From: Ilumatobacteraceae bacterium
Lineage (GTDB): Bacteria; Actinomycetota; Acidimicrobiia; Acidimicrobiales; Ilumatobacteraceae
Assembly (NCBI GenBank): GCA_019090765.1
Contig: JAHRVJ010000184.1
Location: 1-41,033 of the forward strand
DNA length: 41,033 bases
Direction: 5' to 3'
Shown here: positions 1 to 8,322 of the stretch, piece after piece
Layout of the letters: each line of letters starts with the position of its first letter
How positions within the stretch are numbered: position 1 is the first letter of the stretch
Translations under genes and position numbers: made by a program
Notes under the pieces: generated by a model
The model's input: only the letters and a program-made list of their open reading frames with translations
Databases searched by the model: none
What the model was told of the DNA's origin: nothing

Positions 1-5
1 CCGTC

Positions 6-419
6 TTGAACGTGTTGGTCAACGTCGTGGTGCTCAATCTCTTCGTGGAGTTCGCCGACGAAGTCGTGATTGACTCGTTCTGGATTTCGGTCCTTACTGC
101 CGTGCTGCTCACGGCCATGATCGGCATCCTTGCGAGATTCGAAAAACGCATTCACAGCTATTTCTTCGAGAAGCACTCCTGGCGGTTCGCTGGTGTGGTC
201 ACGATCTGGGCAGTCCTCTTCGGTGGCAAGTTCGTGATGCTCGAGGTTGTCGACATCGTCTTTGGTGATCACGTCTCGCTCGGCCACCTGCTCGAGGTGA
301 TCCTGATCGTCGTGGCAATGATGATCGCCGGCCAGTTGATGCAGGCCATCTATGACAGTCTCGGCGTCAAGGAGGACCCCATTGAGTCCGCCTCAAGTGT
401 AGACAACGAGAGTCCGTGA
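6..419 (+). CDS. small integral membrane protein, possibly 5'-partial
   Basis: The frame encodes 137 residues with three hydrophobic stretches, at about residues 25-43, 60-80 and 93-115, separated by short charged loops (RFEKRIHSYFFEK after the first). The tail after residue 120 is acidic and hydrophilic. This pattern fits a small three-helix inner-membrane protein. I do not recognise a family and assign no function. The first usable start is a TTG at the extreme left edge, and the frame stays open to the window boundary, so the true start may lie outside. Its stop overlaps a GTG that opens a tiny downstream ORF, which suggests translational coupling. Confidence 0.6.
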   Translation: MNVLVNVVVLNLFVEFADEVVIDSFWISVLTAVLLTAMIGILARFEKRIHSYFFEKHSWRFAGVVTIWAVLFGGKFVMLEVVDIVFGDHVSLGHLLEVILIVVAMMIAGQLMQAIYDSLGVKEDPIESASSVDNESP

Positions 420-490
420 GCTCAGCCAGCGAACCCGTTGGCGACCAATACTGGGCCGCGATCTCTGACCCGGAGAAACGCACCGCTTAG
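416..490 (+). CDS. tiny coupled ORF, possible truncated gene remnant
   Basis: A GTG overlaps the TGA of the membrane-protein gene (GTGA) and opens a 24-codon frame ending in TAG. The peptide ends in QYWAAISDPEKRTA, which looks like the start of a normal soluble protein cut short rather than random sequence. It could be a real leader-sized gene, a gene broken by a nonsense mutation, or chance. After the stop, positions 491-569 hold no recognisable coding signal before the convergent monooxygenase gene. Confidence 0.25.
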   Translation: MSSASEPVGDQYWAAISDPEKRTA

Positions 491-569
491 CCTGCTGCGA
501 GTTCAATCCATGGAGAGTGCCTGTTCAACCCACACGACCAAGTATCGGGCACCCACGGTTCCGTCTTGT

Positions 570-1595
570 CTAGCTAGGACCCAAAGCGTCGCGAACTGCA
601 GGGGCCACCTGGGTACCCAGTAGTTCGATGGCTTCCATTACCAGTTTGTGATCCAGCATTCCGAACGCCATCTGAATAGTGAAACGGGTAAAGCCGAAAA
701 TTTCGTGGTGCGCCAAAATCTTCTCAGTCAGTTGATTTGGCCCGCCAACAAAGAGCGCTCCACTAGGTCCACTTGAAGCATCGAACTGGGCCCGAGTGGC
801 AGGTGGCCAGCCCCTTTCAGCCCCGAGTCTGGTCATGACCTCATTGTGGGGACCGCTGTAAATGTCAGCCGCCCGCTGGCTGGTATCAGCTACGAATCCG
901 TGGACGTTTAGCGACGTCTCGAGGGCCGCCGCGTCGTGCCCCGCTTCTGTGGCCGCCTTGCGGTAGAGATCAAATAGTGGTTTGAACCGGATCGGTTCAC
1001 CGCCGATAATCCCTAGCGCCATTGGTAGTCCAAGACGCCCGGCGCGAACGGCCGATTGTGGGGTTCCCCCGACGGCTACCCAGATCGGAAGCTTCGAGTT
1101 GTATGGCCGGGGGTAGACACCGCAATTGTTAACCGCGTTCATGTGTCGAGACTGTGGCCAATTCAGCTCTTCATCTTCGTTCAACGCCATTAGGACTTGG
1201 AGCTTCTCTTCAAACAAGGTCTCGTAGTCATTCATGGCATAGCCAAACAGCGGGAATGATTCCACGAACGCGCCGCGACCGACCATTATTTCGGCCCGAC
1301 CCTGACTCAAATTGTCAAGGGTTGAGAACTGCTGGAATACCCGAATGGGATCATCGGAACTAAGAACACTGACGGCGCTGGATAGACGAATATGGTTGGT
1401 CTGGGTGGAGGCGGCGGCCAAGGCAACAGCAACTGATGAGGCGGCATAGTCAGACCTATGGTGCTCGCCAAGACCAAAGAAATCTATTCCGACTTCATCG
1501 GCCAGAGTGATCTCTTGCACCAGATTGCGTAGCCGTTGGGAAGGGCTAACGTCGGCCGTTCCAGACTCGGCAAATGTGTAGATTCCAAGCTGCAT
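570..1595 (-). CDS. LLM-class flavin-dependent monooxygenase
   Basis: The 341-residue protein has the bacterial luciferase-like TIM-barrel pattern. An N-terminal beta strand (MQLGIYTF) is followed by FFGLGEHHRSDYAAS near residue 40, a TNHIRLSSAVSVLSS strand near 65-80, and the family hallmark LSQGRAEIMVGRGAF around 95-110. Length is normal. Family members use reduced FMN (some F420) to insert oxygen into ketones, aldehydes or other small organic substrates. The substrate here cannot be told. It is read toward the left edge, downstream of the WYL regulator on the same strand with an 80-base gap, so the two may be cotranscribed. In this catabolic setting a Baeyer-Villiger-like or desaturating oxidation is plausible, but that is inference. 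Confidence 0.85.
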   Translation of the reverse strand: MQLGIYTFAESGTADVSPSQRLRNLVQEITLADEVGIDFFGLGEHHRSDYAASSVAVALAAASTQTNHIRLSSAVSVLSSDDPIRVFQQFSTLDNLSQGRAEIMVGRGAFVESFPLFGYAMNDYETLFEEKLQVLMALNEDEELNWPQSRHMNAVNNCGVYPRPYNSKLPIWVAVGGTPQSAVRAGRLGLPMALGIIGGEPIRFKPLFDLYRKAATEAGHDAAALETSLNVHGFVADTSQRAADIYSGPHNEVMTRLGAERGWPPATRAQFDASSGPSGALFVGGPNQLTEKILAHHEIFGFTRFTIQMAFGMLDHKLVMEAIELLGTQVAPAVRDALGPS

Positions 1596-1675
1596 TTCCG
1601 CCTAGCGTAACTTGGCGCCGCGGACAGTAGCCGTTGGTTCGTTAGCTTCGAGGCCGACGCGATAGTTGACGCGTC

Positions 1676-2641
1676 TTACCGTTGGTTGAGACGACCGATC
1701 AGCCTGTCCACCTCGTCGGCAACGACGCCGGGTTCGATCACGCGAACCGGCGCGCTAAGCGCCAGTCGAGCCACCGCCATGACGAGCGAATCGATTTGGT
1801 TCGCTTGAAGTCGGATCGTGCAGGAGTCAGCCTCAGTGTCGACGGGCGTGTGCTGGATCCATGACAATGCCTCGGAGACATGTTCGTAGGGGGCCCGCAC
1901 GGCCACCAGTGTTTCGATTTCGAGATGTATCGAGGCGACCGACGCCGCAAGGTATGTGGCAGCGTCGCCGCCGGGGATGTCGCGCGGCGTGAAACGTCCG
2001 CCAGCAAGTTGTACGTCGCTGAGCCGGTCGAGGCGGAACGTGCGCCAATCGGTGCGCCGAAGATCCCATGCAATGAGGTACCAGAGGCGGCCAGCCGAGA
2101 GTAACTGGTGCGGTTCGACCAAACGACGGCTGTAGTCACCGTCGCGGCGTTGATAGCCGAAGCGGACTTCTTCGTGGCCTTGACACGCCGAGGCAAGCAC
2201 GCTGAGTGTCTCGGGGTCGACGACGCTGTCGTCGCGGTGCGCTCGACGCAGCGACACGACACTGCGGTCGAGTTCGGAGACGCGACGCCGTAGGCGGTCG
2301 GGCAGTGTCTGTTCGACTTTGGCGAGTGCCCGCAGCGACGTGTGCTCGATGCCAGCGATCGCGGCACCCGCGGCCGCGCGCAGCCCGACTACGACCGCCA
2401 CGGCTTCGTCATCGTCGAATAGGAGCGGCGGCAGGTGCGCGCCGGCTGCGAGTCGGTATCCGCCATCACTGCCCGGTGTGGCGTCGACTGGGAAGCCCAA
2501 GTCGCGCAACCGATCGACGTCGCGGCGAACTGTCCGCTCGGTAACGTCCAAACGCTCTGCGAGTTCGGCCCCACGCCACAGCCGGTGGGATTGCAGCAGT
2601 GAGAGAAGTTGCAGCGCCCGCCCAGTCGGATCGTTTCGCAC
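1676..2641 (-). CDS. WYL-domain transcriptional regulator (YafY/DeoR-like HTH)
   Basis: The 321-residue protein starts with a winged HTH (about residues 8-64, with DVTERTVRRDVDRLRDLGFPV as the recognition region). A linker follows, then a WYL domain containing the literal WYL at residues 187-189 and the WRTFRLDRL strand, then a WCX-like C-terminal domain. It binds DNA as a dimer, and WYL domains usually sense small ligands or nucleic acids. The GTG start is fixed by a TAA codon immediately upstream in frame. It is divergent from the epoxide hydrolase-like gene. The shared 98-base gap contains a perfect inverted repeat (2660-2684), its likely operator, so autoregulation and control of the hydrolase are expected. 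Confidence 0.9.
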   Translation of the reverse strand: MRNDPTGRALQLLSLLQSHRLWRGAELAERLDVTERTVRRDVDRLRDLGFPVDATPGSDGGYRLAAGAHLPPLLFDDDEAVAVVVGLRAAAGAAIAGIEHTSLRALAKVEQTLPDRLRRRVSELDRSVVSLRRAHRDDSVVDPETLSVLASACQGHEEVRFGYQRRDGDYSRRLVEPHQLLSAGRLWYLIAWDLRRTDWRTFRLDRLSDVQLAGGRFTPRDIPGGDAATYLAASVASIHLEIETLVAVRAPYEHVSEALSWIQHTPVDTEADSCTIRLQANQIDSLVMAVARLALSAPVRVIEPGVVADEVDRLIGRLNQR

Positions 2642-2659
2642 TTAATGAGCTTCTCACAA

Positions 2660-2684
2660 ATTGCGGACATCATCTGTCCGCAAT
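2660..2684. promoter_or_regulatory. perfect inverted repeat, candidate WYL-regulator operator
   Basis: ATTGCGGACA and TGTCCGCAAT form exact 10-base arms separated by 5 bases (TCATC). The dyad lies between the divergent WYL regulator start (2641) and the hydrolase start (2740). Regulators of this type usually bind a dyad in their own promoter region. That it is the operator is inferred from position and perfect symmetry. Confidence 0.7.
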
Positions 2685-2739
2685 GACTCTTAGGTTTGGG
2701 TCCCGGCGGGAGACGCCCCCAACAGAAAGAGGACATGCA

Positions 2740-3675
2740 GTGCTAAATCCAACCGAGTTTCCCGAGCCCACGCTGATTTCGGTCAACGGCGTGGAGCTCG
2801 AAGTGTTCGAAGCAGGTCAAGAGAATGCAGGAAGGCCCATTGTGCTCTGCCATGGCTGGCCAGAGCATGCTTTCGCTTGGCGCCATCAGGTGCCCGCACT
2901 TGCTGAAGCGGGCTACCACGTCATCGTCCCGAATCAGCGGGGCTACGGCAATTCGTCTCGTCCGGGCGAGGTCACGGACTACGACATCGAGCACTTGTCG
3001 GGCGACCTCGTCGCGCTTCTCGACTACTACGGCTACGAAGACGCCACCTTTGTCGGTGAGGACTGGGGTGCGCCGGTTGTTTGGGGATTGACCCTCCTAC
3101 ATCCAAACCGCGTGAACAAGGTGATCGCCCTGAGCTTGCCTTACCAAGAGCTCGGCGACCAACCCTGGGTCGAGCTCCTGGAAGAGGCGCTCGGCGACGA
3201 CTTCTACATGGTGCATTTCAATCGAAAGCCCGGCGTCGCCGACGCCGTACTGGAAGAAAACACGTTTCAGTTCCTTCGCAACACCTACCGGAAGAACCGA
3301 CCTCCCGCAGAGCCTCAGCCAGGCAACGCAATGATCAATCTCGCCGAAGCAGAGATCCCGGTCGGCGATCCCGTCATGGGCGACAGCGAACTGGCTGTCT
3401 TCGTCTCCGCCTTCGAAGCATCAGGGTTCACGCCAAGTATCAACTGGTACAGAAACCTTGACCGCAACTGGCACTTGTTGTCGGACGTGGACCCGCTCAT
3501 AGTGCAGCCAGCACTCATGATCTATGGCGACCGCGACTTGGTCGCGAGAAATGACCAGATGGCAGAGTTCGTGCCCAACGTGGAAGTGGTCGCTCTGGAC
3601 TGCGGCCACTGGATCTCCCAAGAAAAGCCGGAAGAAACAAACCAAGCGATCCTGAATTGGCTTCAACAGCAATGA
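2740..3675 (+). CDS. alpha/beta hydrolase, epoxide hydrolase-like
   Basis: From the GTG at 2740 (AAAGAGGA ribosome site seven bases upstream) the protein has 311 residues. It carries the epoxide hydrolase set: oxyanion motif HGWP at 38-41, nucleophile elbow GEDWG with Asp108 (Asp rather than the Ser of esterases), cap tyrosine in NWY at 235-237, acid Asp264 or Asp266 in YGDRD, and His290 in CGHW. Such enzymes open epoxides to diols by way of a covalent Asp ester. An earlier in-frame start at 2599 would run through the regulator gene and the operator, so I reject it. A haloalkane dehalogenase is a less likely alternative. The gene is divergent from, and probably controlled by, the WYL regulator. 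Confidence 0.85.
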   Translation: MLNPTEFPEPTLISVNGVELEVFEAGQENAGRPIVLCHGWPEHAFAWRHQVPALAEAGYHVIVPNQRGYGNSSRPGEVTDYDIEHLSGDLVALLDYYGYEDATFVGEDWGAPVVWGLTLLHPNRVNKVIALSLPYQELGDQPWVELLEEALGDDFYMVHFNRKPGVADAVLEENTFQFLRNTYRKNRPPAEPQPGNAMINLAEAEIPVGDPVMGDSELAVFVSAFEASGFTPSINWYRNLDRNWHLLSDVDPLIVQPALMIYGDRDLVARNDQMAEFVPNVEVVALDCGHWISQEKPEETNQAILNWLQQQ

Positions 3676-3763
3676 GGCGCCGGACTCGCGACTTCGGCCC
3701 GCCAACACCAACCTGACTAGAGTGTCAGAAACGCGAACCTTCCCACTATTGGAGCAGAAGTAG

Positions 3764-4954
3764 ATGACTGAGCGACTTGCCTTTCCGGTGTTCGACGCCG
3801 ACAACCACCTGTATGAGACGCGGGACGCATTTACCCGCCATCTCCCAGACGAATACCGCGGAGCAATCGACTATGTCGAGGTCCACGGACGAACCAAGAT
3901 TGTTGTGCGTGGCCAAATCTCCAACTACATCCCGAACCCCACGTTCGACCGGATCGGGGTGCCCGGGGTTCAGGAGGAGTACTTCCGGACGGGGAATCCC
4001 GAGGGGAAGTCTGCTCGCGAGATCATCGGTCGCGGTATCGACTGTCCCGATGCCTACCGGAGCGCGGAGCCCAGACTCAAGCATCTAGACGAGCAGGGCC
4101 TCGACTACACACTCATCATTCCTACACTTGCCAGCCTCGTGGAGGAGCGGATGCGCGACGCGCCCGATATGTGCGCCGCGGTGGTCCACTCCCTAAATCA
4201 GTGGATCGCCGAAGAGTGGCCGTTCACGTACGAAGGCCGGCTCTTTTCGACGCCGATCATTTCTCCCGGCCTACTCGACAAGGCGATCGAAGAACTCGAG
4301 TGGGTCCTCGATCAGGGAGCGCGTGCCATTCTGATGCGACCGGCCCCCGCCTGGGGGTACCAGGGTCCGCGGTCGTTTGCCCTGCCCGAGTTCGACCCGT
4401 TCTGGGCGCGTGTGCAAGAAGCAGGGATTCTCACCCTGATCCATGCTTCCGACAGTGGCTATAGCCGCTACGTCAACGAATGGTCAGGGACCAAGAACGA
4501 GATGCAGGCCTTCGCCGAGGCTGACCCGTTCATTCACGCCATGCAGGTTGCCCACCGGGAGATTCAGGACGCCGTCACGTCACTGATCTGCCATGGCACC
4601 TTGGCACGATTCCCCGACCTGAAGTTTGCGTTGGTCGAAAATGGTGCTGGTTGGCTCCCCGGCCTGCTCAAGATGCTCGACCACACCTGGGGTGACATGC
4701 CCCAGAAGTTTGCCGAGAAGCCATCCGACACCTTCAAACGGAACTTCTGGATGCACCCATTCCACGAGGAAGACCCGCAGGGGCTAATCGACTTGATCGG
4801 GTCCGACCATGTCATCTTCGGCTCGGACTATCCGCACGTCGAGGGGCTGGCAAATCCCCTGTCGTACCGTGACGAGCTTGCGGGTATCGCCGACGACGAT
4901 GTCGCCAAGATCATGGGCGGCAACATGATGAAGCTGATGGGAGTCGCCGCATGA
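3764..4954 (+). CDS. amidohydrolase_2 family TIM-barrel hydrolase/decarboxylase
   Basis: The 396-residue protein belongs to the PF04909-type metal-dependent barrels. It begins with a D-x-D-N-H-x-Y-E motif (Asp13, His15, Glu18) in place of the classical HxH. His227 follows in LIHASD, His277 in ICHG, then VENGAGWLPGLL, and Asp355 in FGSDYPH. Relatives hydrolyse or decarboxylate ring-cleavage products, and the DxDNH subfamily is common in actinobacterial catabolic clusters with unknown substrates. It overlaps the thioesterase gene by four bases (ATGA), so the two are coupled. A paralog with the same N-terminal pattern is at 35901. The 88-base gap upstream holds a short dyad (CTGAC-N6-GTCAG at 3713-3728). 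Confidence 0.88.
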   Translation: MTERLAFPVFDADNHLYETRDAFTRHLPDEYRGAIDYVEVHGRTKIVVRGQISNYIPNPTFDRIGVPGVQEEYFRTGNPEGKSAREIIGRGIDCPDAYRSAEPRLKHLDEQGLDYTLIIPTLASLVEERMRDAPDMCAAVVHSLNQWIAEEWPFTYEGRLFSTPIISPGLLDKAIEELEWVLDQGARAILMRPAPAWGYQGPRSFALPEFDPFWARVQEAGILTLIHASDSGYSRYVNEWSGTKNEMQAFAEADPFIHAMQVAHREIQDAVTSLICHGTLARFPDLKFALVENGAGWLPGLLKMLDHTWGDMPQKFAEKPSDTFKRNFWMHPFHEEDPQGLIDLIGSDHVIFGSDYPHVEGLANPLSYRDELAGIADDDVAKIMGGNMMKLMGVAA

Positions 4955-5787
4955 GCGAGCTACCGCCGATATTGGAGTTGACCGAGGCCGGCGACAGCAA
5001 GTTCACGGTGTACCAACCGTCGGAATCAGCCGAGGGCCGAGATGTGGTGTTCAGCGGACAGCTGATGGGTCAGATGATGATGGCCTCGGAACGCGCAGCC
5101 GACTCGCCCAAAGACATTCGCTCGGTCCATATCGTGTTCGCCCGTGCCGGCAGCTACTCCAGCCCAATTGAGGTCGAGGTCGACTCGATGCAGGCTGGCC
5201 GCACGTGGGCGAGCGACACCGTGACTGCAACCCAAGGCGGCAAGTTGCTCAGCCGGGCGACGGTGCTGATGAACATCATCGACGACGATTTGATGCGCCA
5301 CGGCCCCGGAATGCCCGATGTTCCCGGCCCTGCAAGCTTGGATAGCGAAGCTGGCCAGGTGTTCCCGGGCGCCGAATTGCGCCCGGTGCCCGGTGAACCC
5401 AGCTTCGGTGATGTTCCCCTCGCCCGTAAATGGCACCGCTACGCGCCTGGGGTCGACTCCCAGGCAGCGAACCAGGCGATATTGAGTTGGGCGACCTGTG
5501 GAACGATCATCGGGCTGGCGATGCGTGCCCACCGCGACACAGTGAGTATCGAAAACGCCCACCGAACCATGTCGACAGGCGTTATTGCCCAAACGATGCA
5601 CTTTCTGGAACGCTTCGATGTTTCTCAGTGGTTGTTAATCGAGGAAGAGGCGACCAACGCTGCCAATGGTCGCATCTACGGGGGTGGACGGGTGTTCACC
5701 GAAGATGGCCTATTGGTGGCCACCTACCACCAAGACGCGATGGCTAAGGCAGCCGTGGCGCGGCTCGACCCTTCGCGATCGATGTAG
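4951..5787 (+). CDS. acyl-CoA thioesterase, TesB-like double hot-dog
   Basis: The 278-residue protein has two hot-dog halves. The first holds FSGQLMGQMMMA (35-45), RSVHIVFARAG (57-67) and the MQAGRTWASDTVTATQGGKLLSRATVLM strand pair. The second ends with NGRIYGGGRVFTEDGLLVATYHQD, containing the conserved Gln261. This is the acyl-CoA thioesterase II layout, which releases free acid from acyl-CoA. The Asp of the usual LDHS catalytic motif is not evident: the matching place reads QTMHF (214-218), so activity or specificity may differ. It is coupled to the amidohydrolase by an ATGA overlap and is followed by a hairpin terminator at 5819. Confidence 0.78.
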   Translation: MSELPPILELTEAGDSKFTVYQPSESAEGRDVVFSGQLMGQMMMASERAADSPKDIRSVHIVFARAGSYSSPIEVEVDSMQAGRTWASDTVTATQGGKLLSRATVLMNIIDDDLMRHGPGMPDVPGPASLDSEAGQVFPGAELRPVPGEPSFGDVPLARKWHRYAPGVDSQAANQAILSWATCGTIIGLAMRAHRDTVSIENAHRTMSTGVIAQTMHFLERFDVSQWLLIEEEATNAANGRIYGGGRVFTEDGLLVATYHQDAMAKAAVARLDPSRSM

Positions 5788-5818
5788 CGAGAGCCCGGTT
5801 CACTGCGTGTAGGGGGGT

Positions 5819-5834
5819 TCGCCTCTCCAGGCGA
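5819..5834. terminator. hairpin between convergent genes
   Basis: TCGCCT and AGGCGA form exact 6-base arms with a CTCC loop, followed by TTTGGTT on the plus strand. It sits 31 bases after the thioesterase stop and before the end of the convergent TetR gene. A short intrinsic terminator for the plus-strand unit is the simplest reading. Confidence 0.55.
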
Positions 5835-5862
5835 TTTGGTTAGACCGGCACCGACGCAACCA

Positions 5863-7119
5863 CTACTGACCGAAGAATGCCCGCTGGATCAGGAACGTCG
5901 ATGCATCGATCGCAACTGACTGACTCGCGTAGTCGAGGGTCTGCGTGTTGAAAGGCACTCCTTCGAAGAGTGCTAACAGTGCCAGCGCGTCAACGGTTGA
6001 ATCGCCGAAGCCGCGCCGGGCGACGATTCGCTGCAGTCGATCGAACATCGTCAGCGCAACATCGAATGAGTAGCGATTCAACTCATCGTTCTCCCATTTT
6101 ATTTCGCGCCAGGCGCTGATCACTCCGCCGTTGCTGCGATACGAGGCAAAGTAGATGTCGAGCCAGTGGTGAACGTGCTCGTAGTCGACCTGGTCCGGAA
6201 AAAGCCCGATGATCTCGGCAACCGAGGCCACCGCGTTCTCGGCAAGTTCCTGCAGTAGGGCATCCATGCTTGAGAAGTAGTGGTACAAGCTTCCGTGCGA
6301 TACTCCGGCTCCGGTGGCGATGTCATCGACATGGGTCTCGTGGTATCCGTTGCTTTGGAGCACCTCGGCGCCCACAGCGAGCAACTTCTGCCGTGTCGCA
6401 CGGCCTCTTGGGTGGCTGACATCGCGGCGCTCAAGTGCCAGTGTCGGCCAGTCGGGCTCAGGTGTTGCCAGCCGCGCAACGACCGGCCCAATGTTGATGC
6501 CGGGTTTCGGACCGTGCATGAGTCGGTGCAGCGTTTGGGCGGAACCCTTCACATAGCGTTGCTGGGATAGCTGCCCGAGTCCGGCCCGCCAGAAGTCGAG
6601 CGATCGGACGATGACCGTCAGCGTGATGCTGCCTACTGCGTTCGGAACGGCGTTGCTGGGCAGATCGATCGCAGTATTGATTGCATGACCCAGACGCTTC
6701 GCGACGATCTGGGGACCGTGCGTTGATGTGGTCGGTTCACCGGCCGCTGACGGGAAGGAAGCGAAGACACCCGCGAACACCTCGTAAAGCTCGATCAACT
6801 CGTCGAGCCAGATCTGCAGTTGTCCGACGCCGGATCGGCCCGCGTCGACTTCGACTAATGAGTCGGACAACTTGCCCAGCTCCTTCGCGAGTTCCCCGGC
6901 GAGGGTCCAGAAGACTTCGTCCTTGCTCGAAAAGTACTGATAGAAAGATGGTCGCGAGCACCCCGCGGCTGATGCAATGAGTTCGATTCGGGTGTCGTGG
7001 AAACCATGCTCATCAAATGTGGCAAGAGCAGCGTCGAGGATTTTTCGTCGGGTATTTGCTCCACGTCGCCCGACCCGTGGGCTATCACCAAGTGGAGTGC
7101 GCCTTGTTATCTCCGTCAT
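5863..7119 (-). CDS. tandem TetR/AcrR regulator with two HTH domains
   Basis: The protein has 418 residues, twice the usual TetR length, and contains two complete TetR N-terminal domains. The first HTH is at about residues 25-69 (IASAAGCSRPSFYQYFSSKDEVF). The second is at about 244-289 (IATGAGVSHGSLYHYFSSMDALL). Each is followed by a ligand-binding-like helical segment of roughly 130-170 residues. It is therefore a fused TetR pair that could act as a monomer resembling a TetR dimer, or bridge two operators. Its substrate is unknown. It is divergent from the crotonase gene at 7382, and a dyad at 7159-7186 lies just upstream of its start. Confidence 0.9.
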   Translation of the reverse strand: MTEITRRTPLGDSPRVGRRGANTRRKILDAALATFDEHGFHDTRIELIASAAGCSRPSFYQYFSSKDEVFWTLAGELAKELGKLSDSLVEVDAGRSGVGQLQIWLDELIELYEVFAGVFASFPSAAGEPTTSTHGPQIVAKRLGHAINTAIDLPSNAVPNAVGSITLTVIVRSLDFWRAGLGQLSQQRYVKGSAQTLHRLMHGPKPGINIGPVVARLATPEPDWPTLALERRDVSHPRGRATRQKLLAVGAEVLQSNGYHETHVDDIATGAGVSHGSLYHYFSSMDALLQELAENAVASVAEIIGLFPDQVDYEHVHHWLDIYFASYRSNGGVISAWREIKWENDELNRYSFDVALTMFDRLQRIVARRGFGDSTVDALALLALFEGVPFNTQTLDYASQSVAIDASTFLIQRAFFGQ

Positions 7120-7158
7120 TCGGTGTCTGTCAATGCAGCGGAGGCCGAGTAGCGCGAG

Positions 7159-7186
7159 TCCAGGATCTGATCTATTCGATCCTAGA
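7159..7186. promoter_or_regulatory. dyad upstream of tandem TetR gene, candidate operator
   Basis: TCCAGGATC and GATCCTAGA form 9-base arms with one mismatch, separated by 10 bases. The dyad begins 40 bases upstream of the tandem TetR start, in the 262-base divergent gap before the crotonase gene. TetR proteins commonly bind such a dyad in their own promoter. The sequence differs from the TTTACA-N12-TGTAAA dyad found elsewhere in the window. Confidence 0.45.
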
Positions 7187-7275
7187 CGACGAGGTTGGGC
7201 TGAACCCTAGGGCTCCGGGCTCTCTGCGTGTCCGATCAGGGGAAGCTGTTGACGTCAGCGGGCCCTGTCGTGAGT

Positions 7276-7292
7276 AGCACTCGCGGAGTGCT
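7276..7292. repeat. short perfect hairpin in divergent promoter gap
   Basis: AGCACTC and GAGTGCT pair exactly around GCG, about 90 bases upstream of the crotonase start. An 8-base palindrome (ACACGTGT, 7306-7313) follows. Either may be an operator element. No clear -35/-10 pair was seen near them. Confidence 0.4.
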
Positions 7293-7381
7293 TTGCTGTC
7301 GCTCGACACGTGTTCTAACATGGGCGTCACTATTGCGTCTCGGCCAGCGCCGGACGCTCCAACACAACGAGGGGGACCGCC

Positions 7382-8302
7382 ATGAGCGACTACGACTTCA
7401 TCGCCACTGAGCGTCTTGACGAAGGCCGCATCGAGCGAATCATGCTCGATCGTCCCGAGGCGCGCAATGCACAGAACCGCGGCATGCTCGTAGAACTCCA
7501 CGACGCGATGCTCAAGGCCGAAGCCGACGACGACGTGCGTGTGATAATTCTCGGCGGCAGCGGCAAGATGTTCTCTGCTGGCCACGACATGGGGTCGAAG
7601 GTGGCCATGGCCGAGTACTACGGCCCGTCCCAGCATCCGACCCGAGGGGTCAATGGTGGGACGCGCGAAGGCACCGAGGCTTTCCTGATCCAGGAGTGGC
7701 ATTACTACTTCCAGAACACCCTGCGTTGGCGCAACCTGCGCAAGATAACGATCGCTGAGGTTCACGGCCCCGTCTTTGCTGCTGGCTTGATGTTGGCGTG
7801 GTCATGTGACCTGATCGTTGCCGCCGAGAACACCACATTTGCCGACGTCGTAGCCAATCGATTGGGGATTATGGGCGTCGAGTATTTCGCACACCCCTGG
7901 GAGTTCGGTCCCCGTAAGGCCAAAGAGTTGCTGTTGACCGGCGACTCGATCGACGCCGACGAGGCTCATCGCCTCGGAATGGTCAGCAAGGTGTTCCCCA
8001 ACGATGAGTTGGCCGATAAGACCCTCGAGTTCGCGCAACGCATCGCTAACACCCCGACCGTGGCCGCGCTACTCATCAAAGAAGCGGTGAATCAGACCGT
8101 TGACAACATGGGCTTTACCAATGCGCTGAATGCCTCGTTCAGCCTCCATGAACTAAACCACTCACACTGGGCTTCGATCTCCAAAGGTGAACGCGTTTGC
8201 GGCGTGGCCGAGTTCGACGAGGGCATCCAGGATTGGCGGAATGCTCCGCCAGTGCAGGTCGCGCAGAAGGATGCCGTCGGAGGTCAGTCGGGCACGGACT
8301 GA
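7382..8302 (+). CDS. enoyl-CoA hydratase/isomerase (crotonase) family protein
   Basis: The 306-residue protein has the crotonase fold signature: LDRPEARNAQNRGM near residue 23, a first oxyanion-hole segment SGKMFSAGHDM near 60-70, and HGPVFAAGLMLAWSCDLIVAAE near 128-150. The usual GGG of the second oxyanion hole reads AAG, and the second catalytic Glu position is not standard (IMGVEYF), so it may be an isomerase, hydrolase or lyase rather than a plain hydratase. The start lies after a GGGGGA ribosome site. It is divergent from the tandem TetR, which is the likely regulator, and convergent with the CoA-ligase operon. Confidence 0.85.
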   Translation: MSDYDFIATERLDEGRIERIMLDRPEARNAQNRGMLVELHDAMLKAEADDDVRVIILGGSGKMFSAGHDMGSKVAMAEYYGPSQHPTRGVNGGTREGTEAFLIQEWHYYFQNTLRWRNLRKITIAEVHGPVFAAGLMLAWSCDLIVAAENTTFADVVANRLGIMGVEYFAHPWEFGPRKAKELLLTGDSIDADEAHRLGMVSKVFPNDELADKTLEFAQRIANTPTVAALLIKEAVNQTVDNMGFTNALNASFSLHELNHSHWASISKGERVCGVAEFDEGIQDWRNAPPVQVAQKDAVGGQSGTD

Positions 8303-8322
8303 CCGGCAAGTTTTCGCCGTAG

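Noticed and set aside
5026..5601. 191-codon minus-strand frame inside the thioesterase gene
   Set aside because: Antisense shadow of the TesB-like gene, no motif.
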